A stretch of 64,000 bases of DNA. Source: Radiobacillus kanasensis. Lineage in GTDB: Bacteria; Bacillota; Bacilli; Bacillales; Amphibacillaceae. Below, piece after piece: positions 16,451 through 24,692 of this stretch. The position numbers and the translations under genes are program-made. Under the pieces are notes generated by a model. It was not told the origin of the DNA. It did no database searches and was given only the letters and a program-made list of their open reading frames with translations. Each line of letters opens with the position of its first letter. Positions within the stretch are counted from its first letter, which is position 1. Location of the stretch: positions 2,734,001 to 2,798,000 of the forward strand of contig NZ_CP088020.1 in the NCBI RefSeq assembly GCF_021049245.1. The letters run 5' to 3'.

Positions 16451-16558
16451 ATGAATACAGTCGCCGTGATATTTCTGGTTCTGTTTGCTGGCGGGACTTT
16501 TCTCGTTGCATTGCTTGAATACATTAGGAAACTCATCAATGATTCCAACAAAAAGTGA
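16451..16558 (+). CDS. holin-like small hydrophobic peptide, candidate type I toxin
   Basis: 35 aa (MNTVAVIFLVLFAGGTFLVA, then LLEYIRKLINDSNKK): one membrane segment of about 20 residues, then a basic C-terminal tail. This size and layout match the putative holin-like toxins found in Bacillales type I toxin-antitoxin loci. AAGGAGGG lies 8-9 nt before the ATG. The stop codon sits inside a strong hairpin, and a consensus promoter on the opposite strand about 160 bp downstream would make an antisense RNA overlapping the 3' end. A gene this short is easily missed by gene finders. Confidence 0.6.
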   Translation: MNTVAVIFLVLFAGGTFLVALLEYIRKLINDSNKK

Positions 16559-16602
16559 ACCCCCACCCGATGACTCGCAATCACTAGGGTGAGGGTTCTT
16601 TT
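16557..16602. terminator. bidirectional terminator at the toxin stop codon
   Basis: GAACCCCCACCC (16557-16568) pairs with GGGTGAGGGTTC (16587-16598). It is followed by TTTTTC on the plus strand, and by ACTTTTTG on the minus strand. Confidence 0.75.
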
Positions 16603-16666
16603 TCTTTAAACCTAATACAATTAGGTGTTCAGAGAGGTTTCCCTGCCTGAACTTCATTACCATGCT

Positions 16667-16701
16667 AACCGAGAATGTTGACCGCATTCTCGGTTATTTT
16701 T
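16667..16701 (+). terminator. second terminator downstream of the toxin
   Basis: AACCGAGAATG (16667-16677) pairs exactly with CATTCTCGGTT (16685-16695), then ATTTTT on the plus strand. On the minus strand it would be an internal hairpin of the antisense RNA. Confidence 0.65.
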
Positions 16702-16717
16702 AACTTAATCTAAATTT

Positions 16718-16746
16718 ATTATACCTTCTATTAATTAAATTGTCTA
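16718..16746 (-). promoter_or_regulatory. strong promoter of the antisense RNA
   Basis: Minus strand: TAGACA (16741-16746, 5/6 to consensus), exact 17-bp spacer, perfect TATAAT (16718-16723). No minus-strand gene follows, so an RNA product is expected. Confidence 0.6.
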
Positions 16747-16809
16747 ATTTCCAAATTTTACTCATGTTATCATTCTCCGGAATAGTGATTAGTCAAAGGA
16801 ATAATTACC

Positions 16810-17013
16810 TCATTTCCTTCCAATCAGTAATTGGCGGCGACTAAACAAACGTGCATATTTTCTACTAAACTGAAAAGAGCTTTCATATCCTATCCGAATG
16901 CAGCATCTGCTGTATCCATTTTATCCGTTAAAATAAACTGATGTGTCATTTGGAGTCTGATCATTTTTTGATATTGTATAGGACTCATCGATGTTACTTA
17001 CTTAAAATGAGCA
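16810..17013 (-). pseudogene. C-terminal remnant of an AraC-family regulator
   Basis: Minus-strand frames give AHFK(stop)VTSMSPIQYQKMIRLQ, then ILTDKMDTADAAF, and after a one-base shift RIGYESSFQFSRKYARLF. These are the second helix-turn-helix of AraC regulators (compare the family pattern SPLQYQK..RL..AR.L.. / VGYES.SQFSREY.R.FG). At least one nonsense codon and one frameshift are present, and the N-terminal ligand domain is missing. Confidence 0.75.
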
Positions 17014-17036
17014 TATAAGGATGATATGCTCATTTT
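17004..17036. repeat. perfect 13-bp inverted repeat at the edge of the AraC remnant
   Basis: AAAATGAGCATAT (17004-17016) and its exact complement (17024-17036) with a 7-nt loop. AraC similarity ends at this hairpin, so it may mark a deletion junction. It could also act as a terminator for the downstream exporter gene. Confidence 0.5.
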
Positions 17037-17101
17037 GATGAATTGTGCTAATTTATCAACCCTTTAGCATTTAACATTCTTGGTGTGATTGGATCCGTCC
17101 G

Positions 17102-17827
17102 CTACAGAAAATTCAAACTTTCAAGCAGAAGATAGAAACCCGTACAGCTCAAAAGGATGTAAGTAAATAATCTAAATATCCGTTGATTAATCCATTTGAA
17201 AACAATCTGACCAATAAATAGCCCAATAAATACGATTGGAATGGCATAGAGACTAGATTCCAAGATAGTTTTGCTGGTACCCGTGATGATGATTTGGGTA
17301 ATCAGGCTAATCAAATATATAAACAGATAAAAAGCCAAAGTCGTTGCCCTTAGCTTTTCTTTTTCAGTTCCAACTCCTGTAAAATAAAGCAATAACGGAG
17401 GTCCTGGCATACCGATACTTGTCGTAAGAAGACCCGATATACCTCCAACTATAAAGTCTTTCGACTGTGATGGTTTAACTTTAAAATTGCATATCAGTAG
17501 CAATGTTAACATTAAAAGAAGGATACTAACTCCCATTTTAAAAGCGTTCATGTTAATAGAGATAAAGATCAAAATCCCAAAAGGAACACCAACAATACTC
17601 CCTACTATAAACCTTTTTAAAAGTGTAAACTCAATATCCGCTTTTATCTTCCAAATTAATGATAGAGAGATAACTAAAGATAAAATAAGATTTATTTGTA
17701 TGGCTTCTTTTGGCAAAAATATCATCAGCAAAAAAGGGGTCGCCATAATAGAGAAGCCAAAGCCTGTGCTAGTTTGCAAGATAGAAGCCACCAGTATAAT
17801 ACATATAAAAAATAATGCCGTCTCCAA
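17102..17827 (-). CDS. TauE/SafE family sulfite/anion exporter-like permease
   Basis: 241 aa, two repeats of four membrane segments. The family motif is present in both halves: LQTSTGFGFSIMATPFLL near residue 18 and GGISGLLTTSIGMPGPPLLLYF near residue 130. TauE/SafE proteins move sulfite, sulfoacetate or other organic anions out of the cell. It stands alone next to an AraC-type remnant, which may have been its regulator. It is unrelated in position to the second TauE gene at 31.3-32.1 kb. Substrate unknown. Confidence 0.8.
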   Translation of the reverse strand: METALFFICIILVASILQTSTGFGFSIMATPFLLMIFLPKEAIQINLILSLVISLSLIWKIKADIEFTLLKRFIVGSIVGVPFGILIFISINMNAFKMGVSILLLMLTLLLICNFKVKPSQSKDFIVGGISGLLTTSIGMPGPPLLLYFTGVGTEKEKLRATTLAFYLFIYLISLITQIIITGTSKTILESSLYAIPIVFIGLFIGQIVFKWINQRIFRLFTYILLSCTGFYLLLESLNFL

Positions 17828-17891
17828 AAAAGCCCTCCTAATTTAATCACATTCATTTAGTATTTTATCATTTTGAGAACTGAAAATTTGA

Positions 17892-18071
17892 TTAGGTTTC
17901 CAAAATGATATCCTCTAACGCTTTAATCCTTTTAACAGCTTCTCTAGAAGTAAACCTACGCAAAAACAATCTCCATATGAACATGGTTAATATCTCTTCT
18001 AACGTCCTTGGTATATCCCTTAACAAGGTTCTCTTGTTTCCACCTTCTCTCTTGTTAAGATAATATTCCAT
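17892..18071 (-). CDS. possible small basic protein (59 aa)
   Basis: The ATG at 18071 opens a frame rich in Arg/Lys with a helix-like core: RDIPRTLEEILTMFIWRLFL followed by TSREAVKRIKALEDII. The composition looks coding, and the frame fills an otherwise empty 279-bp gap. However, there is no convincing ribosome site before the ATG, so it may be the end of a decayed gene. Confidence 0.3.
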   Translation of the reverse strand: MEYYLNKREGGNKRTLLRDIPRTLEEILTMFIWRLFLRRFTSREAVKRIKALEDIILET

Positions 18072-18106
18072 TAAAGATTAGGGAAACATTTAAAAGAGGT
18101 GATTTC

Positions 18107-19108
18107 ATGGATATAGAGGATATAAAACTTACATCTGCCGAAATAGGAACATTATGGGGCGAATATGTAAACGGAACAGCTGTCAATACTGTAAACAAGT
18201 ATATGCTATCTATTATCGAAGACGAAAAGATTAAAAACCTATTCGAAAAAGCAGTACATACATTTGATAAGCAGAAGAATCAGATTGCCACTTTTCTTGA
18301 AAATGATGGATTTCCAATTCCAGTTGGATTTACAGATTCCGATCTTAATAAAGGAACAAAACGATTGTTTTCGGATATATTTTGTTTGCACTATCTACAG
18401 ATTATGACATTACATGGTTTATTAGGGCACACTACATCTTTGAGCTCTTCTGTTAGAAAAGACTTACGATCTTTTTATGATTCCTGTGATAATGATGGAA
18501 AAGAAATGTACCACCTCACGACGGAATTACTACTAGAAAAGGGACATTATCAAAGAGATCCTTACTTTTTTCCAGAAGCTAATCCTACATTTGTTTCAGG
18601 TCAGGAATTCATAGATGGATACGGAGATAAAAGACCTTTAGCTGCAACAGAGATAATTGCTCTTTCCTTAAATATGAAAAAAAAGATCCTAGGAAAAGTG
18701 CTGTCGATTGGATTTAGCCAAGTTACTAAATCAAAAGATGTACGGAAATTTATAAAATCAGCGCAGAAAACGTCGGATGAACAAATCCAATCATTAGGCA
18801 AAATACTTCACCAGGATAATTTGCCTATACCAATGTCTTGGGAAACAGAGGTTACGGAATCCCAGGATGCACCTTTTTCAGATAAGTTAATGTTATATCA
18901 CGTAGGATTTTTACTACAAGTCTCACAGTCTTACCACGGAGCAGGTCTCGCATCAGCGATGCGAACAGACCTTTTAATAGCTTATGAAAAAATCATACTA
19001 AAGAACCTGACGGTTACAAAACAGTGGTTTAACTTAATGACAAAATACAAGTGGTTAGAGCAACCACCACTTGCCCCAAATCGAAAAGAAATTGCAAAAG
19101 ATAAGTAA
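18107..19108 (+). CDS. DUF3231 family protein
   Basis: 333 aa, made of two similar four-helix halves, each starting with a segment like LTSAEIGTLWGEYVNGTAV / IALSLNMKKKILGKVLSIGFSQV. Each carries a long helix ending in the pattern FLENDGFPIPVGF / LHQDNLPIPMSW. This duplicated arrangement, with ferritin-like helical bundles, is characteristic of DUF3231 proteins of Bacillaceae, whose function is not known. AAAAGAGGTGATTTC before the ATG is a strong ribosome site. It is monocistronic with its own terminator. Confidence 0.75.
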   Translation: MDIEDIKLTSAEIGTLWGEYVNGTAVNTVNKYMLSIIEDEKIKNLFEKAVHTFDKQKNQIATFLENDGFPIPVGFTDSDLNKGTKRLFSDIFCLHYLQIMTLHGLLGHTTSLSSSVRKDLRSFYDSCDNDGKEMYHLTTELLLEKGHYQRDPYFFPEANPTFVSGQEFIDGYGDKRPLAATEIIALSLNMKKKILGKVLSIGFSQVTKSKDVRKFIKSAQKTSDEQIQSLGKILHQDNLPIPMSWETEVTESQDAPFSDKLMLYHVGFLLQVSQSYHGAGLASAMRTDLLIAYEKIILKNLTVTKQWFNLMTKYKWLEQPPLAPNRKEIAKDK

Positions 19109-19149
19109 ATGTTGAAATGCCCATTTTTGTTTATGTGGACTTGTTTTAA

Positions 19150-19178
19150 AAAGTGCTAGGGGCTCCTAGCACTTTTTC
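19150..19178 (+). terminator. terminator of the DUF3231 gene
   Basis: AAAGTGCTAGG (19150-19160) pairs exactly with CCTAGCACTTT (19165-19175), loop GGCT, then T run. Confidence 0.85.
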
Positions 19179-19251
19179 ATGTGAATTTGAAGTTCCTATC
19201 TATCTTAAACTTACTTTAATCGGAGCAAATTTGAATAGCCCTTTAGAAAAT

Positions 19252-19300
19252 AAAAAACACCTGTAAAGCTGTATTGAAATACCAACTAAACAGGTGCTTT
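19252..19300 (-). terminator. terminator of the glycoside operon
   Basis: CACCTGT (19258-19264) pairs with ACAGGTG (19290-19296). On the minus strand it is followed by TTTTTTATTTTC, just after the GH3 stop. Confidence 0.6.
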
Positions 19301-19313
19301 TCATTTTATTCCA

Positions 19314-22300
19314 TTACTTCAATTCAAACGTATCCAATGTAAAACTTCCTTTAAAAGTAAGATACACATCATGCTTGCCTGAAAGCTTTCTTACATCAGC
19401 TTTAACGTCAATCCAGTTCTGAAGTCCTTTTGTATTAGGAACCTCAACAGTTGTAACTAGTTTGCCTTTCTTTGGGTCATTTAGTCGAAGCTCAATGACA
19501 CCATCATCATTTCTGCTTGATACGCGCACTTCAAATTGTGAGATACCCTTCTTGAATTTCGCATCCTGATAGAGGACCCAATCCCCAGTATCAATCTCAC
19601 CTACAGCATAGGAAGCATCCCTAGATTCTTCCACAATCTTCACGCCGCTGTAATCGTTGTAATTCTCGGCTTTTGTTTCTTTTGAAAGGTCTCTAAATGG
19701 AATTTTTTCCCCTTTCACTTTAAGGTTTCTTTTTAATTGTATATCCTCTGATGATCTTCCAACAAGGATATCAAATGTTCCTGATTCGACCACATATTTT
19801 TCTCTAGAAACGTCCCAGAAAGCAAGTTCACTTGCTGGTAGATTAAAGGTTACAGTCTTGGTTTCATTCGGTTCTAAATAGATTCTATCAAATCCTTCTA
19901 ATTCCTTTATCGGTCGCTTCACACTAGATTTCTTATCATGTACGTATAATTGTACTACTTCATCGCTTGCTATATCGCCTACATTCGTCACATCAACGGT
20001 CACTTTAACCTCTTCATCCGCTTCTATTTTGTGTGAGCTTAAACGTAGGTTGTGATATTTAAAGTCCGTATAAGTGAGACCGTGCCCAAATGGGTATAAA
20101 GCTTCTCCCTCAAAATATTGATAGGTCCGTTCTCCTTTAATGATATCGTATTCCATGATATCAGGCAGTTGGGCTTCACTCTTATACCAGGTTTGATTTA
20201 AACGACCAGCTGGTGCATAATCTCCAAATAATGCATCGGCAATGGCAGTACCCTCTTCCTGGCCACCATGAGTGGAATAAAGAATTGCTTTAACATTTGG
20301 ATTCTCTTCAATTTCAGGCATTGCCATTGGATAGCTAGATATTAATACTACAATCGTATTTTTATTTACAGCAGCTACCTTTTCAATCAACTCTTTTTGA
20401 GAAGGTGGCAAGATGATGTCTTGGCGATCGATGGTCTCCCGAGAGTTTAATAAGGTTTGGTCTCCAACAACTACAATGGCTGTTTCGGCATCTTTAGCCA
20501 CTTGTTGTGCTTCTTTTTCCCCATCGACCACAATCGTTTGTTCAAACTTTTCCGCTTTCCCTTCTACAGACTCTTTCGTTGCAATCAGTTTATGAGGGGC
20601 TTCTGTTCCAACCGTAACGTAACGTCCACCTTCCAGTCCTGTATCCCAATGTCCCCACTGATAATTGTAGAGGGAAAAAGTCCCATCTTCTTGTTGTTCG
20701 TAATTGTAATTTTGATAAGTGAACCAATCCTGTGAGCCTTGCACATTTTCCTGACGGCCCGGTGAACTCTCATTGTTCTTTACATCTTCACTAAATGTAT
20801 TGGATACATACTTATCATTAGCATGAGACCGTAACAAATATTGATCCCAGCCAAAATCATATAAGGAGAAGGTTTCATTTTTACCGACTGATTCGGCATC
20901 GGCAGTCAAATTAACATTTCCTTCGGGTGATGCCGTAACATATTTTCCTGTTGCACTAGATTTTAATGCAATCTGATTGACTCCACGAGAAAATTCCACT
21001 TGTTCTTCTGAAAGCTTAGATTTTACTCCTTCAAGGGTTGTTACTGTATAAGGAAGTGTTCCACTGTAAAAGTCATTAAATACTTGATCGGCAAGTGGCC
21101 CAATAACGGCAACTTCACCTTTAGTATCTTTTTCTAGTGGTAAGGCGTCTTTTTCATTCTTCAACAAAACTAGCTGTTCTTGTGCTGTTTTCAATGCCAA
21201 TTTCTGATGTTCTTCACTATTAATCACACTTGCATCAATATCGGCATATGGATCAAGAGCAGGACCGTCAAACTCACCTGTGCGGAAGCGTAGTGGTAGA
21301 ATATTTCTTACTGCGTTATCAATATCCGCTTCTGTCAATAAACTTTGATCTAATGCATCATGGATCCATTTTAAAACAGTCTCTGAATCTGCACTTTGAT
21401 CCGTTAAGCTGTCGACCCCGGCTTTAATCGATAATGCCGCCGCTTCTGCATAAGTGTCTACATACTTGTGATCATTCACTAATCCAGAAATATCCCCAGC
21501 ATCACTGACAACAAAAAAGTCATCCGCCCATTGTTTCTTCACAACATCTTCCATTAATGGACTCAAGTTTGCGGGTTTTCCATTGATTGAATTATAGGCT
21601 GGCATCATCGACAATGCTGCTTTTGATTTAATGGCATATTCAAAAGACTTTAATTGATATTCGTATAGATTTCGAGGATCTAAGCTAGATGAGCTAGCAC
21701 CACGGTTTTCTTCATTGTTATAGCCTAAAAAGTGTTTCAAGGTTGGGATTGTTTTGACATAGAAAGGGTCATCCCCCTTAAGACCTTGGGAATACGCTGT
21801 GGAGATCTTCCCTGTTAAATACGGATCCTCTCCAAACCCTTCCGCATTTCTACCAGCTCTCGGGTCTCGTTGCAAATCAACGACAGGTGCCCAAACAGAG
21901 AGCCCGACATCCTCAGGATATAATTTGTGGAAAGCTCGAACTTCATCACCAACTGCTGATCCTACTTCTTGAATCAATTCTTCATTCCAAGTATTTGCCA
22001 AACCAGTAGCTTGTGGAAAAACAGTAGCTTCTCCTAACCACGCAGCGCCATGAAGCGCCTCTGTCCCCGTACGAAACGACTCGATCCCAAGTCTAGGTAT
22101 TGCTGGCTGGTACTGATGCAATAAAGATACCTTTTCATCTAACGTTAACCTTGAAAGAAGATCTTCTACCCTTTCATCCAAAGGTAGATTCGGATTTCGA
22201 AAAGGGTACTCATACGTCTTTTCAACGGAACTTACCTTAACCATACTTGAATGCCAACCCTGTGTTGTTAGAACAAAAACTAGTAATACACTTACAACCA

Positions 22301-22328
22301 TCCGCACATACCGTTTAGCCTTTTTCAT
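19314..22328 (-). CDS. secreted glycoside hydrolase family 3 beta-glucosidase/xylosidase with C-terminal CBM6-like module
   Basis: 1004 aa. A signal peptide (about residues 1-25) is followed by the GH3 TIM barrel with KH at 198-199 and the nucleophile motif VVSDAGDI (Asp276). The GH3 C-terminal alpha/beta sandwich is split by an inserted beta-rich module at about residues 451-600 with repeats like TGKYVTASPEGNVNL and NDKYVSNTFSE (fascin/trefoil-like). A fibronectin-III-like domain (about 745-850) and a CBM6-like domain (about 865-1004, YAVGEIDTGDWVLYQDAKF) follow. There is no sortase motif, so it is probably released or wall-associated by its binding module. It is last in the operon after a GH31 gene and an ABC importer, suggesting removal of beta-linked sugars from xyloglucan-type oligosaccharides. 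Confidence 0.88.
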   Translation of the reverse strand: MKKAKRYVRMVVSVLLVFVLTTQGWHSSMVKVSSVEKTYEYPFRNPNLPLDERVEDLLSRLTLDEKVSLLHQYQPAIPRLGIESFRTGTEALHGAAWLGEATVFPQATGLANTWNEELIQEVGSAVGDEVRAFHKLYPEDVGLSVWAPVVDLQRDPRAGRNAEGFGEDPYLTGKISTAYSQGLKGDDPFYVKTIPTLKHFLGYNNEENRGASSSSLDPRNLYEYQLKSFEYAIKSKAALSMMPAYNSINGKPANLSPLMEDVVKKQWADDFFVVSDAGDISGLVNDHKYVDTYAEAAALSIKAGVDSLTDQSADSETVLKWIHDALDQSLLTEADIDNAVRNILPLRFRTGEFDGPALDPYADIDASVINSEEHQKLALKTAQEQLVLLKNEKDALPLEKDTKGEVAVIGPLADQVFNDFYSGTLPYTVTTLEGVKSKLSEEQVEFSRGVNQIALKSSATGKYVTASPEGNVNLTADAESVGKNETFSLYDFGWDQYLLRSHANDKYVSNTFSEDVKNNESSPGRQENVQGSQDWFTYQNYNYEQQEDGTFSLYNYQWGHWDTGLEGGRYVTVGTEAPHKLIATKESVEGKAEKFEQTIVVDGEKEAQQVAKDAETAIVVVGDQTLLNSRETIDRQDIILPPSQKELIEKVAAVNKNTIVVLISSYPMAMPEIEENPNVKAILYSTHGGQEEGTAIADALFGDYAPAGRLNQTWYKSEAQLPDIMEYDIIKGERTYQYFEGEALYPFGHGLTYTDFKYHNLRLSSHKIEADEEVKVTVDVTNVGDIASDEVVQLYVHDKKSSVKRPIKELEGFDRIYLEPNETKTVTFNLPASELAFWDVSREKYVVESGTFDILVGRSSEDIQLKRNLKVKGEKIPFRDLSKETKAENYNDYSGVKIVEESRDASYAVGEIDTGDWVLYQDAKFKKGISQFEVRVSSRNDDGVIELRLNDPKKGKLVTTVEVPNTKGLQNWIDVKADVRKLSGKHDVYLTFKGSFTLDTFELK

Positions 22329-22356
22329 TACATTCTCCCTTCCAAATGAAAATCTA

Positions 22357-24672
22357 TCAAATGCTTATGACAAAATGGTCATCACTTGGGTCTGGTTTAA
22401 TGATCACCCCTTTTTCCTCCTGAAACCAATCACCACTAGACGTTTCTATGATCTTTGTGTAGTCTGCTAGAATAAGAGAATAAGAAGTCGGCATATCAAC
22501 ATCTACTAATAATTGATCTCCTTCCCTTTCGATTGAAATAGAACCGACTACTTTTCGAGAATCATCGCGAACAACAGAGGTAACTTTGGTAAAGTTCTGT
22601 AATTGATAAAGATGGAACGTAACGCCTTTCGAATAGTTATAGTCAGGTCTTTCTTTGTTATGTCCAATTGGGATAAGGGTATTTTCCTTCACAAATAGGG
22701 GAACGCTTTTATAATCATGATGTTCTGTAAACCATTTACCTCCTGAAACAACTTTTCCAGTTAAATAATTTGTCCATTGCCCTTCAGGTAGGTAATAGTT
22801 GGCCATGCCTTCTTCATTAAAAATTGGAGCCACTAGTAAAGAGTTACCTAGCATATATTGAAGCTCAAGCTGAGAACAAGTTGGATCATAAGGAAACTCT
22901 AATAGCATCGCTCGCATGATTGGAATTCCAGTTTTATTATTTTCCACTGCTAAATTCATAAGGTAAGGCATTAGGGTGTTTTTTAATTGAGCAAAATACC
23001 TTGTAACATCCACTGCTTCGTCGTCAAACAACCATGGTACCCGGTAGGACGAACTTCCATGTAATCGACTATGGCTTGATAATAAACCAAAAGCTAGCCA
23101 ACGTTTAAATAGATCCGGGGTTGCAGTGTTTTCAAATCCACCTATATCATGACTCCAATAGCCAAATCCCGATAGCGAAAGGGATAATCCACCACGCAAA
23201 CTTTCTGCCATAGATTCATAGGTTGCATTACAATCTCCACCCCAATGGACGGGAAATTTCTGTCCTCCAGCGGTAGAAGATCGAGCAAAAACAACCGCTT
23301 CTTCTTCGCCTTTCTTTTCTTTTAATACATCAAACACAACTTGGTTGTATTTGTATGCATAATAATTATGCATACGGTTAGGATCAGAACCGTCCCAATA
23401 CACGACATCAGTTGGAATTCTCTCCCCAAAATCAGTTTTGAACGAATCCACACCCATATCGAGCAAAATTCTAAGTTTATCCGCATACCATTCGCATGCG
23501 TCAGGATTTGTGAAATCGACCACTCCTTGACCTGCTTGCCAAAGATCCCACTGCCATACATCTCCATTTGGTCGTTTTAATAAAAATCCTTTACGCGCTC
23601 CTTCATCAAACAATTTGGATTTCTGGGCAATATAAGGATTAATCCAAACACAGATTTTAAGTCCTTTTTCTTTTAAACGTTTTATCATTCCTTCTGGGTC
23701 TGGGAAGTTCTGTTCGTCCCATTCGAAATTGCACCATTCCATATCCTTCATCCAAAAGCAATCAAAATGAAAGACACTGAGAGGGATATCTCTTTCTATC
23801 ATGCCATCTACAAAATGATTAACGGTTTCCTCGCTATATTCGGTCGTAAAAGACGTGGTTAACCATAGACCAAAAGACCAGGAAGGAGGGATAGCAGGTT
23901 TTCCCGTTAGGTCCGTGTATCTTTCTAACACTTCTTTTGGAGTAGGGCCATTAATAAAGAAATAATCAAGCACTTCTCCATTTACACTAAATTGATTTTT
24001 CGAAACAATCTCGGATCCCATTTCGAATGCAACATGTTCTGGATGATTAACAAATACCCCATATCCTTTATTACTTAGATAAAAAGGTACATTTTTATAG
24101 GCTTGCTCAGTACTAGTACCTCCATCTTTATTCCAACTATCTACAACCTGACCATTTTTTACAAATGGAGTAAACCTCTCCCCTAATCCATAAAAGTATT
24201 CTCCAACACCTATGTTAAGTTGCCCTCTCATGTAAGTTGTTTGATTAGGTCCCTTGATCCATGCAAGTCCCTTCGAATCACTAAAGGTCAGCTTCTTGTC
24301 TTGATCAAAAAAATCTATTCGGAACATATCATCTATTGGAATTCTCAGTTTAGAACGTCCGCTAAACAGTTCCCACTTGTGATCATTTTGAAAAATTTCA
24401 AGTGCTGAATCCTTATGGTTTATATCAAAATTCGGGTATTTTTCTTTCCCACCTTTGAAATGCCATGCCTGGATTCGAAATACATTTTCCATTGGGGAAG
24501 AAATACGGATCGTGAGAAGCGGCCCATCCAATGTATCCCCACGGTGATTAATAGTCTTGCATGGTACAAAGATAGTAAGTTCATTTTCCCCCTTTATAAC
24601 ATCATGAACTTGACGTCCATAATGGATTTCATAGTCTTCTTTTGTTAACCAGTTCCCATTTGTAAATTTCAC
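22357..24672 (-). CDS. yicI: GH31 alpha-xylosidase (YicI type), cytoplasmic
   Basis: 771 aa, no signal peptide, close in length to E. coli YicI (772 aa). Catalytic nucleophile Asp414 lies in SFKTDFGERIP and the acid/base Asp480 in VHWGGDCNATY, nearly the same positions as in YicI (416 and 482). Other family segments are GEYFYGLGERFTPFVKNGQ, FHFDCFWMKDMEWCNFEWD and WINPYIAQKS. The enzyme removes alpha-1,6-linked xylose from isoprimeverose and xyloglucan fragments. It sits between the importer genes and the secreted GH3 gene, so imported oligosaccharides are the likely substrate. Confidence 0.9.
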   Translation of the reverse strand: MKFTNGNWLTKEDYEIHYGRQVHDVIKGENELTIFVPCKTINHRGDTLDGPLLTIRISSPMENVFRIQAWHFKGGKEKYPNFDINHKDSALEIFQNDHKWELFSGRSKLRIPIDDMFRIDFFDQDKKLTFSDSKGLAWIKGPNQTTYMRGQLNIGVGEYFYGLGERFTPFVKNGQVVDSWNKDGGTSTEQAYKNVPFYLSNKGYGVFVNHPEHVAFEMGSEIVSKNQFSVNGEVLDYFFINGPTPKEVLERYTDLTGKPAIPPSWSFGLWLTTSFTTEYSEETVNHFVDGMIERDIPLSVFHFDCFWMKDMEWCNFEWDEQNFPDPEGMIKRLKEKGLKICVWINPYIAQKSKLFDEGARKGFLLKRPNGDVWQWDLWQAGQGVVDFTNPDACEWYADKLRILLDMGVDSFKTDFGERIPTDVVYWDGSDPNRMHNYYAYKYNQVVFDVLKEKKGEEEAVVFARSSTAGGQKFPVHWGGDCNATYESMAESLRGGLSLSLSGFGYWSHDIGGFENTATPDLFKRWLAFGLLSSHSRLHGSSSYRVPWLFDDEAVDVTRYFAQLKNTLMPYLMNLAVENNKTGIPIMRAMLLEFPYDPTCSQLELQYMLGNSLLVAPIFNEEGMANYYLPEGQWTNYLTGKVVSGGKWFTEHHDYKSVPLFVKENTLIPIGHNKERPDYNYSKGVTFHLYQLQNFTKVTSVVRDDSRKVVGSISIEREGDQLLVDVDMPTSYSLILADYTKIIETSSGDWFQEEKGVIIKPDPSDDHFVISI

Positions 24673-24692
24673 TAGATTATCTCCTTTCCCGA

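Larger units (their letters stand above)
16545..16711 (-). ncRNA. candidate antisense RNA antitoxin
   Basis: Predicted to start about 7 bp downstream of the minus-strand -10 at 16718-16723. It would run through a strong hairpin (16667-16695) and end at the bidirectional terminator 16557-16598, where the minus strand reads GGGTTCACTTTTTG. The roughly 165-nt RNA would be complementary to the 3' part of the toxin mRNA, the arrangement of txpA/RatA. Ends are inferred. Confidence 0.45.

Noticed and set aside
16168-16687. Two minus-strand frames (84 and 87 aa) across the toxin-antitoxin locus
   Set aside because: They overlap terminators and the toxin gene, have no ribosome sites, and their residues are not protein-like.
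24220-24648. Plus-strand frames opposite the GH31 gene
   Set aside because: Shadow frames of a gene with full catalytic motifs and family length.
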